DNA of 64,000 bases from Linnemannia hyalina (Eukaryota > Mortierellomycota > Mortierellomycetes > Mortierellales > Mortierellaceae), in NCBI GenBank assembly GCA_019671135.1, contig JAHRHY010000005.1:1550001-1614000 (forward strand). The letters run 5' to 3'. The position numbers were made by a program, and so were the translations under genes. The notes beneath the pieces were generated by a model. It saw only the letters and a list, made by a program, of their open reading frames with translations. It was not told where the DNA came from and ran no database searches. Positions 36,631 to 45,919 of the stretch are shown piece after piece. Position 1 is the first letter of the stretch. Every line of letters starts with the position of its first letter.

Positions 36631-36669
36631 AGCAGCAACAGCATCAATGGCGGTCCCGGTCGGCCATAA
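33523..36669 (+). CDS. Class II (bacterial-type) HMG-CoA reductase with long N-terminal extension
   Basis: Exons 33523-34718, 34871-35489, 35608-36189 and 36310-36669 give 918 aa. The enzyme interconverts HMG-CoA and mevalonate. Signatures are those of class II enzymes: MIENCIG (catalytic Glu), [48 protein letters not shown] (catalytic Lys), [15 protein letters not shown] (Asp) and [31 protein letters not shown] split over 36319-36411 (His). The class I motifs and sterol-sensing membrane domain of ordinary fungal HMG1/HMG2 are absent. An N-terminal helix [13 protein letters not shown] (about residue 114) matches the bacterial start. It is separated from the catalytic core by about 250 mostly Ser/Gln/Glu-rich residues, and about 110 Thr/Ala/Ser-rich residues precede it. 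The C-terminus has a poly-Asn tract. An in-frame ATG at 33553 is an alternative start. Confidence 0.9.
36598..36629 (+). repeat. (AAC)n coding microsatellite
   Basis: About ten AAC codons encode poly-Asn near the C-terminus of the HMG-CoA reductase. Confidence 0.95.
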
Positions 36670-36743
36670 AAACTTATTAAAATACATAAACGACTTTTTA
36701 GAGTATTATTTTTGTTATATTTTTGAAGTAGTGATTTAGAGTA

Positions 36744-39700
36744 TTATTCACGACGAGGGAGAGGATAGGACATGTGGGTGTGGTGGTTGGAAAGTGGTGG
36801 TGGTGGGGGGATGGATGCATTGGTATGACCATACGTATCACGCGGCGATGGCCCAGAGCCAGCTGAAGAAAGTGGTGGACCTGATGCACTTCCCGAGCTG
36901 ACTACTGATCCTGCCGTCGCAGTAATAGACACTGCACCACCACCATTACCTGGAGCTCCTCTTTCGTCTCCAGAAGCACTCAATGCCATTAGACTAGCTA
37001 GCGCAGAGCTAGTCTTCACATCCGTTGGCAATGCGCCCAAGGCTGCAAGCGCTGCCAAAGGGTTTGTTTTCGCGTCTGCCTCGCCTCCTGCGCCGCCACT
37101 AGCATTGTTGGGCCCTAATGCTTGGTCTAGTCCATTCAACACGGCGGCTGCACGGCCCAGAAGCATTGACAGATGCGACACCTCTCTCTGCAGATCCTCT
37201 CGAGTCTGCTGCAAGACTTCCGTGTTGGGAAGGCCACCAGAAGGCGCAGCCGCCGAAGACGTTGGAGGCGGTGGTGGTGACGAGTGTCGTGGGGGCTGCT
37301 GCTGCTGCTGTTGTTGTTGTTGTTGCGAGTACGAAGAATAATGATGCGAGTGGTGAGGTCCAGAAGACTCTTGACGCTGGTGCAAAATCTCGGACGCTCT
37401 AGGAAGCAGCTGGTGCTGAGTGTTGGACGAGGGCATCGAAATAGGTGGCAAATGGGCTGATCCGTCTTCGTTATCGCTCTCTCGAGAGTTGTTGCCGCGC
37501 ATAGGGTTTAAAATCGATGACAGCCCGTGGTGATATGAGCTACCATACCCACTTCTGCCATCCCGACCACCGGAAGTTCCTGAAGAGCTTGATCCATAAG
37601 AGTCAAGACCCAGTGGCCGCATCGACTGGGAATGCGCATAAGGGCTGGTGGGCTCCTGTCGTGGATATCCTGGAGGGGAGTTGGGGCTTGGTCCCGACGA
37701 GTGCACAATACCGATCGACGAGAGGCGAGTGCTGAAGGTGTTCGAGGACACTGTGGCATATCCAGGCAAACGGTGGTTCCAACCAGACGAAGGAGCAGAG
37801 TACTGGGAAGAGTGCATAGAATCGTCCATGTGACCACTTCGAGGCCCGTGCAGTCCCTGGTAGCCCTGCATGGTGATGTCGTCCGGATGATGCTGCTCGT
37901 GCTGGTAATGATTTTGCGAATGCTGGTGGTGTTGAGGATGCTGTTGTGGTGGAGGAGGCAAATGCTGACCGTGGTGAGGAGAGTGTGAAGAATGAGGCGG
38001 TGACTGACGTTGGCTTCTTGATGGGGGAGGAGGAGGCAGCGAGTGCATGGGATAACGCGACATAGTCATCGACTGTGACGACTGATACTGCCCGTTTCCT
38101 TGGTGCACATTGTAAAGATATCGCGAAGGCTGCTGTGAATGTCCTGGAGACGATGACGACGGCCGCTGCTGAGAGGATTGGTCGTGGCTCGATCCATTCT
38201 GCTCCTGCGGACGCGACAAGGGCGGCACCTGGCTGTACGACGAGCTGTGACTGTAATGATGGCCATGTTCATCACTTTGTCCTCTTCCAATGTTCTCGAT
38301 AGGTGAAACGCTGCGGTGTGCTTCCGCAACACCAGGGTCCTGACGAAGCCACTCTGTCTGTCCATTGGCCGATCGATTGGGCTGGATAAAGTCCTCGATC
38401 GCCGGGACCCCACGGGGCGCAATCGAACTTTGAACTTTCCGGCGTTTGGTGGCGGCGCGACCTTGCTTCTGTTCTTGAGGGTCATTGTCGTTGGGTTCAA
38501 GGTCAGATGCAGTTGGCGGTGCAGAAGGTTCAGATGTCGTCTTGGGTTGCTTGGTCTTTGGAGGACGTTGAAGAGGCTTTGGTGTCGACTGCTGTTGTGC
38601 TCCCTGTCCTTGGGCTGGTGCCTGTGAGTCTTGTTCTGATTTCTGCGTTTCGGGAACAGTAGCGACAAGCGGGGGCGAGTTGGCCAGGAGGTTGACACGC
38701 TTCCTTCGCTTGATGACGGCTCTCTTCATCGTCACGGGTCGATGAACGTTGTGCAGCTTGAAGTACAATCCACAGGCGTTACAGATGGTATTGCCACTAC
38801 TGTCGCGGCGCCAGAGTGGAGTTGTGGTGGTTCGACAGTTGGCGCAAACCAAATGCTGGCGGCTCGCTTGATGTTGGTTATACGAAGGGCAACCGGCACA
38901 AGACTCTGCTCCGCCTGCTCCGTTACAGTTGCCATCTCCTGGACAAGATCCCGCACATTCGCTGTCGTGCACATGTCCAGGCATCCCTGGAGCCGCTCCC
39001 GCCGTTGTTGCTGTATGTGCAGGCTTGTCAGGTTCTGGTCCCTCATCAGCAATCTCTGGTGTGGTCGAAGGAGCTCCTGATTCAGCTCCCGAACCCTTAG
39101 CACCTCCCCGACCGTCGGCCTCGTCTGCCTCATCACCAGTTACGTCACCCTTCTTGGCGCCAGTGTTGCGTTTAAGCCAGGTTGGTCGCGTCAGATTCCT
39201 AGCCTTGAAATAAAGACCTGAATGAGAAATATGAAAAAGTCATGATGATTAGTGTTTTACGCTTTGTTTGTATTCTATTCTCCACACGAGCCCCTTTATT
39301 CGGACGTATGCCATGCGTGGATCGCCTTGCCCAAAGCCATTCTCCGTTATAAATGTCGTGTGATGGCGTTAAATATAAAAACAAAAGATCATCTCGCCCA
39401 AGAACAAGAGCAATGCGAGCACAAGTAACAACAAATAAACGTGGCTCTTATCGCCCTCTTGGTAAAAATGATAAAAGTATACATACCACAAGCATTGCAG
39501 ATTGTCTGCCCGTTGCCGGCGCGTCTCCAGAGCGGCGTGGTAGTCGTACCGCAATTGGCACAGCTGGTTGCAGTGACACCGACCTTGTGTTCCTTTTTGG
39601 CTCCACCGATAGAGTTCTTTCGTGAACGGGATGAGCTTGATGCTCCAGGGCTTCCTGATGTCCGAGGTGGCAATCTAGGGGAGGGGGTCATAGAGTATTC

Positions 39701-40663
39701 AACAGGGGTCGCGGTATCTCTGCCAGGAGTCGACCTAGGGGAGTTGGGAGAAGCAAGACGCTTGCGAGCTCTAGGCACTTTGAGACCAGCTCCAGTCGAT
39801 ATGTCCGTCATATCTTCATCCGTATCTTCACGTTCACGCTGCTGATGCTGATGGTAAGAGCCGAGATGGTGCGAATTGTGATAAGGATGACTCCGATGTG
39901 ATTGGCCATCATGGTTCTCTTTTTCATGCTGTCTAGATTGATCCGGGCCACTGTGGCCCATCTCCTCATCCTCCGAGCCTCGGCTTGACTGCCACCATTG
40001 GTGCTGGGTGCTATGTTGTTGGTTGTTTTGGTGGTGCTGGCTGTAATGTTGTGGTTGCTGTTGGTGTTCCCAGCTCGAGCGACTTTGGGATGCGTAGAGG
40101 TGGGTATTGTGGTTCTCTGGGGAGCGAGGTCTGACCCTGGTCGATTCTACATCCTCCGACTTGATGTGCACGTTCTTAGCTGTATGGTTTGAAGCATCTG
40201 AATGGACGCCTTTGGATCCCGATAGCATCAGCAGAGAACTGGTGGCAGCAGAGAGTGAAGCTGAAGAGGCGGCGGCAGTGGAGTGGTCGTAGGCAGTGTA
40301 AGGTTTTGGACTGATGATGCTGGTGGGAGTTGTGGAGGAGAGGGACGATAGCGAGGCAGAGGAAGAGATCCGGGATTTGAGAGAGGATGCCAGGGCATTG
40401 GATGTTGGGATCGAGCCAGAGGTGTTGTCGCTGGTTGGCGGTAAAGGTTGTGGTGAGGATCGGGTTGCATCTGTTGAGGAGATAGAGGCAGGTGGATGAT
40501 ATGAAGAGGGGGATGCTGGGGGAGCGGAAGCTGGTGAAGGGGTGCTTGGAGTGCCTGGGGCGGAGCGAGGATGATCCTGAGAATCGGGTGCGGCAGTCGA
40601 CGATATGGGTGCGATCAAGGACTCCTTGTCGGCTGTCGATGCGGATGCCTCGGCAAGGGACAT
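36744..40663 (-). CDS. Fep1/SRE/URBS1-type iron-responsive GATA factor (two zinc fingers)
   Basis: Exons 39487-40663 and 36744-39217 give 1216 aa. It has two GATA fingers: [19 protein letters not shown] with [14 protein letters not shown] (about 367-400, split by the intron) and [19 protein letters not shown] with [18 protein letters not shown] (about 517-550), followed by a basic stretch ending KRRKR. Between them lies [19 protein letters not shown], exactly the C-x5-C-x8-C-x2-C motif that defines fungal iron-sensing repressors (Fep1, SreA, Urbs1, Sfu1), so it probably represses iron uptake genes when iron is plentiful. The rest is disordered, with Ser, Pro, His and Gln repeats including a poly-Gln tract. 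It is longer than typical family members. The gene converges on the HMG-CoA reductase gene, with stops only 74 bases apart. Confidence 0.92.
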
Positions 40664-40923
40664 TTGGGATTATGGATTATTATTATGTCTTATTGTCAAA
40701 AGGAGGAAAAGAGTAAGAAAGAGTCAGGGATAAGGATGATGAAGAGGCGAGGCCTGGCCAGACCAGACCAAAGCCAAGCAGGGGGCGGGGGAGAGAGAAG
40801 AGACGGAAAGGCTTGAGTGGCGAGGAAGGGGGATGAAGGGCGAAAAAAGGAAGGGAAAGGCCAAGAATGAACGGAAAGTATTGGTGTGTGTGCGTGAGAG
40901 AGATATGCAAGTGAAAGTGAGTT

Positions 40924-40977
40924 AGAGTGTGAGGTGAGTGCAAGTGAGTGAGAGTGTGAGGTGAGTGCAAGTGAGTG
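40924..40977. repeat. 27-bp tandem repeat, two copies
   Basis: Two near-perfect copies of a 27-base G/T/A unit beginning AGAGTGTGAGGTGAGTGCAA, flanked by degenerate GAGT repeats. Confidence 0.8.
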
Positions 40978-41157
40978 AATGAGTGAGGAGAGTGAGGTGA
41001 CAAGCGCAGTTGTTGATTATTTGTGCGAGTGTGTGTGTATGTTTGATGATGCCGGTTGTGAGGGTGGTGATGAAAGTGCGAGAGAAAGAGAGAGAGTGAG
41101 ATGAGGAACAGAATAAGGAAATAAAAAGAAGAGAAGGGGCGGGAGGTGGAAAGAAAG

Positions 41158-41201
41158 GTGAAGAGGGTAGGAGAGGGGTGAAGAGGGTAGGAGAGGAGTG
41201 A
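41158..41201. repeat. 20-bp tandem repeat, about 2.2 copies
   Basis: GTGAAGAGGGTAGGAGAGG-type units start at 41158 and 41178 with a partial unit at 41198. Confidence 0.8.
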
Positions 41202-42163
41202 AGAGTGAGAGTGAGAGAAAGAGAGAGAGGGAAAGGGAAGAGGGAAAGAGGGGGACACAAGACAAAATGTCTTGCTTCTCGGACATACCTTGTTTGTGGG
41301 GGAACAGGGAGCAGAGGGAGCAGGGAACAGGGAATGGAGGGCGGGAGGAATGGCGCAGAGGTAAGCAGAGGTTGAGTGTATGGAAGAGGAGGTGTAAAGT
41401 AGTCAATGGAGGGAGACTGGTGGAGGAGGAAGTGAGATGGAGTTGGGCGTGATGGAGAAGAAGCGAATCGGGAAGAAAGAACAGCAGCAGCAGAAAGCAA
41501 CAACAACAACAACAACAACAATAAACAAAAAGAAAAGAGAGTAGTGAATGTGCTGCGTGTGCGTGTGTGCACATGAATAAAGGGATACCCTTCTTACGTT
41601 CTGGGCACAAAAAGTCCGAAAGTCTAAGAAAAAAAGAGCTTACTTTTTTGTTTATTGATACTTTGATCAACAGGTTCTTCGTCCATCCGGACTCGCTCGT
41701 TATCTCTCTTTGCTCTGATCTTTTCTCACACACCCGACACCCTCTTTTTTGTTGTCTTTTCTTTGCATGTGTTCCCTCAATGCTTCCATCTCTTTTTATT
41801 CATGTTCGACAAGTACATATACCATTTACTACGTTCAATGCACTCGTCCTCTTACTCGTTCTCTCTTTTTCCGCCCTCGGAGATTCTTTTTCGAACGAGT
41901 CGACTGATAAAAAATAACTAATCAAAAGGCAAAATCAGTTAGCGAATTACGATTGGCTACGGGAAGCTTGATAAGGGGATCTCTTCTTTTCTCTTTGATC
42001 TGTCATCAGTACTTTATTAAGGGTCGCTCCCTGATCTTTTTTATCTCCCTCATGCGATGCCCCTTGGCTGTATGTGGCTCGAGGAACGCCACATCTTTTT
42101 TTTTTCTTTCATTTTATTGCCAGCGACCATGGCGACCATGGTGGGTCGTGGTCGGGACAAAGT

Positions 42164-43892
42164 TCAAGACCGAGACCGAGACCGCCGTCTACTACTACGG
42201 TCTAATCGCTCAGATCGCCCAGATCGCGAACGGTCCTTCCGTCCATTATCTCCTTCCTCGTCGCTGTCTTCGCTGTCGCCATATCTGGACCTGCGCTGCT
42301 TCTATTTTTTCGAACAAAAAAAGGGAGGAGATATGAGAAAAATAGAATTAACGATTGTGATCCTTTGATCTTCATAGAACGAGCAGCTTGATATTATTTC
42401 ATACGCAACAAGCTGTGTTAGTTTTTCACTCGCTTGTTTTACTCTACCTTATGAGCCCGCATAACAGCAAGTGCATCCTGTAGGCTCTCTACTTTTGATC
42501 CACGAGGTTCATCCGATCGCCTCCTTGGACTTGCACTATTATGGTATTGACCGATCAGAAAAAAGCATCGCATGTGTCAGTGCTGGAAACTTTCATCAGC
42601 AGCTCGACAATCTTTTCGTTCGTTCTTTTGGTGCAACCTGTTTTTACCTTCGGGATCGATCGTGTCTCTTTTCTTTACGACGACTCGAAGACTCTTTCTT
42701 GTCCTTGTGATCACGTCGACTGCTACTCTCTCGATGGCGATCATGATCCCGACCCTTGTCACGACTCTTGCCCTCGTCCCTATGAGACCGATCTTTGTGC
42801 GATTTCTTCTTCTCTCTCTCTTTCCCTTGCCCTGCACCACCACCATATGCAACATCGCCACCATAATCATCATCGTCCTCAAGAAGCTCAAACTTTTCAC
42901 CCGCAGAAAAACACTCTGTCGCCAAATGTCCTGTAGCCCCACACTTGCTACACACAGTCTTCAACAACACCCCTCCTTGCTCAATCGAGATCGGCGCCTT
43001 ATCCACAAATCCAGCATGTGTCCGTCTCTTGTCCTCTGCTCCAGTCAACTGAACAAGGTTTGGATCTATACCGCAAAAAAATTAACCCATTGGATGAAAA
43101 CGAGCGGAGGAAAGGGCAAAGAGGATCAAGGAAAGTAAGAGGTTATTATTCATGGTTTACATCCCCTTTTTACACATTGAGCAATTGATCGGGAAATCGA
43201 TTTGTTTCTAGAAACCTCAGAAAGTGTTCATCGCTTCTTACCGAGATCCTCGCCATTGCCTTGGCTGACATACTTCATTGACAGGGCGATCTTGTCGTCC
43301 TGCAAACTTGTCACCTTGACCTATTTTAGTGTAGCCATGGAGGTTATTGTTTGTCGGAAGACGAATTAAAAGTACATGATCAGACCATCCCGTATTTTTT
43401 TTACTTTCTCCTCCTGTAGTCATCAACTCTCCGTTACTGACATGAACAGAAGCAAATAAGAAACGAGAAGAGGGTTGAATTTACCCACACTTGGTCGCCA
43501 ACGGCAACAACGTCTGAGATCTTTTCCGTGAAATGCTTGCTGGCCTGGGTCTTATGGACCAATCCGTGTCTCCTAAACCCTGGAATCTGAACAAACGCAC
43601 CAAAGTCTAGAAAGAGAGAGAGAGAGAGTTGAATTATACTTATGTCAGCTGCATTGACCCAATAGCATTTGTCTTCGTAATACTTCTTCGCCACCCAGCT
43701 CAGAGGACGCCTTCGAAGGCTATGCTGGCAGCTACCTTCAACTCGAACAACTTTGCCATTGTGGATGGAATAAAGGTCTGGCATGGGTCCATCATCGCCA
43801 CGACGATTCGAAGACATTCCTTCTGATGAGCGTCCTCCGCGTCCAGTTCCCGATGTCTTGAACTTTTCGAAAGCTGCCTGCTGTGAATCCAT
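42164..43892 (-). CDS. ZCCHC17-like S1 domain and zinc-knuckle protein with RS-rich tail
   Basis: Five exons, 43736-43892, 43485-43606, 43242-43320, 42648-43065 and 42164-42290, give 300 aa. ZCCHC17/pNO40 is a nucleolar RNA-binding protein tied to ribosome biogenesis and splicing. An S1 fold spans about 35-110: MPDLYSIHNGKVVRVE, FGAFVQIPGFRRHGLVHKTQ and VGDQVWVKVTSLQDDKIALS. The family segment TGAEDKRRTHAGFV follows, then a CCHC knuckle CSKCGATGHLATEC (Cys158 to Cys171), an acidic patch and a Lys/Arg/Ser/Asp-rich tail. Exon 4 ends AG|GTAAAA with a stop codon inside the donor. The last exon continues the same Arg/Ser-Asp frame (RSRYGDSEDSDEEGDN to RRRSRSRS) and stops, which is why I include it. 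Exons 1-4 are firm, exon 5 probable. Confidence 0.82.
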
Positions 43893-43974
43893 GGTGGAGA
43901 GTAGAAGTGAGGATGTTGAAAAAGGGACATACGTTCCACACAGATACACTGTGGAAAAAAAATGTGACTAGATA

Positions 43975-43980
43975 TTTATT
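43975..43980 (-). terminator. Poly(A) signal of the SAP-like gene
   Basis: AATAAA on the minus strand, 22 bases past the stop at 44002 and upstream of the ZCCHC17-like gene. Confidence 0.4.
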
Positions 43981-44001
43981 TAGCATTAATTAGCACCGTC
44001 A

Positions 44002-45713
44002 TTATTTCTTCTGACGTTGTGCCGCTCGAGCAGCGGTAGAGAGGACTGGACCTCGGGCCTTGGTCACTGTTGCTGTCGAGGGTGCGGTAGATGTGGAGGC
44101 TCCAAAGTTGGGCGCAGGGACAGGCGCGACATTCGACAGAGCCGCAGTTGAGGCGGGAGTATTGATCTTTTTCGGCGTTGCAAGGCGATTGATAGTTTCA
44201 GCCGATACTGGCTTGGAAGCCTTCTTGGGCGTGGCCCCAGCCGTTGATGCCAATATTGCGGGAGTTGATCCTGGAGATGTCTTGTCTGTAGTAACATTTG
44301 CCGAGTCTGAAGCCGCCCTTCGTTTCACACCAACTGTTCCTGACCCTGAACGAAAAGCGCTGTTGCCCATCGCGTAAAGACTACTCCCAGACCGAGTGCT
44401 TGACACGGGGATTTTGACAACACGCTTGAATTTGGGAATAGATGGGAAGGAGCTGCCGCTGCTACTGCTGCCCGGACCAGGTGAGCTCTTGGGAGTGGGC
44501 AGATCGACCCTTCGCTTCTTGCCGACAGGGGAGCTTGGTGCGTCGATGGACGATCCCGCAAACCTGCCAATAAGTTTTCTCACCGTTCCAGAAGGTGGCG
44601 TTGGGCTGCTGTTGTCTTCCATTGAGACATCCATGTCGTCTTCGCCATCCGCAGTCCTCCTTCTCTTCTGAACCTGTGGCGTTGTCGTGGTAGAATTCGC
44701 TCTAATGCAAGTAATTAAAATTAGCCATCGAGTTAAGTTCCTGGTCGAGGTACTTCTGAACACCCATCGCCAAAGCAGATAATTCACCCCAGAAATAGAC
44801 TCACCTCCTGGTCGCGACATTTGTGAACTGATTGTTGATGCGAGCCTTGCTCAGAGGAAGACCGGACCGCTGCTGGGAGGGCGCCGCCGCTCTAGCCTCC
44901 CATAGCTGTCGACGTTGTGCGATAGGAACAGGCGAGTCCTCCTTCTTGACATCGTCGCCTGGACTCTTATCATCGACCTTTTCTTGTTTAATGGTGACAA
45001 TAGTCTCCTCTTCTTTCTCCTGTTTGATCGTGATAGTGTTGCCGCTGCTGGTATCCTTTTCCTGCTTGATGACAACTTTGGTCTCGTCCTTCTCGGTCTT
45101 GACTTCAACCAACATGGGGTCGTGGAAAGGTAAGGACTCCTGAACATCCTCATCCATGGCCTCCTGCTTGATCGACATTTCATCCACTGCCATCTCTTCA
45201 TGCTGTGCTTCGGCTTCCTCTGCTATGTCCTGCTCCTGCTGCTGTTGCTCTTGCTCCTCCTCCTCCTGCTCAGACTCCACCTTGATAGTTGCAACAACAG
45301 ACTCTTCAGTCTTGACCTCAAGCGCATCCTCCATAGCAACGTCTGTGTCGCCAGCTGGCAGGTGTGCTACACTGTCCTGTTCGGTCTCTTCTGTGGTAAT
45401 AGTAGTGGTGATGCTGGTGGTTGTGGTGATTGTGGCAGGCGAAGAATGAGCGTGCGATTGCATGTAGCCTTCGTGCTCTCTCAGTTGTTTCCGCAGCAAT
45501 TCGTTCTATGAGAGAAGAATCAAGAGTCGGTGAGCGAGTGAGTTTAATGCCTGGAGAGAAGGATGTGGGAAATTATTTGTCGCGATTGTGGTAGCCATGC
45601 AGTACTTCAGGGGTGGAATCCAATCCGAGCTTGACGCAGGCAGCCTGGAGCTGCAGTCTGTTCATGCTAGCGAGTGAGGTGGCGGCAGGTACAAGAGCGT
45701 CGTCCAGTGTCAT
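44002..45713 (-). CDS. Putative nuclear protein with SAP-like N-terminus
   Basis: Exons 45606-45713, 44805-45505 and 44002-44701 give 502 aa. The first exon ends GAA|GTACTG, a weak but in-phase donor; splicing joins LQAACVKLGLDSTPE to NELLRKQLREHEG. The resulting 50-residue start resembles a SAP DNA-binding helix-turn-helix (L-x4-C-x3-GL, then LLRKQL). The middle is acidic, with repeated IKQEK and VKTEK peptides (SUMO-like psi-K-x-E sites), then RRQLWEARAAAPSQQRSGLPLSKAR. The C-terminus is basic and Ser/Thr/Pro-rich, with GKKRRVDLPTPKSSP and RLATPKKINTP motifs typical of CDK-phosphorylated nuclear proteins. A distant NuSAP-type or chromatin role is possible; I cannot name the family. Only 109 bases separate it from the downstream gene. 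Confidence 0.7.
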
Positions 45714-45919
45714 GTTGTTAGTTGAGTATGGAGCGAATGTGTTGTTAAAAGGAGTAAAAGGACGAAAAGGAATGTGTGAAAAGTAAACAAAAAGTAAACG
45801 AGTGACTGATGAACGCGATTTGCCACCAAAATGTAAGTAGTTCAAAAGAACGACCTAAATCATTAGGGAACATGCACGGAGAGTAGAAAGGGTATTATTT
45901 ATTGTTGTTTCTGGGGGTA

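Larger units (their letters stand above)
40664..42163. other. Upstream flank of the GATA gene
   Basis: About 1.5 kb. Roughly 40670-41470 is G/A-rich on plus (pyrimidine-rich on minus) and contains two tandem repeats (27 bp and 20 bp), giving long but meaningless low-complexity open frames. The rest is AT-rich without recognisable features. Confidence 0.5.

Noticed and set aside
40683..41733. Three long Ser/Leu/Pro/His open frames on the minus strand
   Set aside because: They arise from a pyrimidine-rich tract with tandem repeats upstream of the GATA gene; several frames are open at once, a sign of simple sequence rather than coding.
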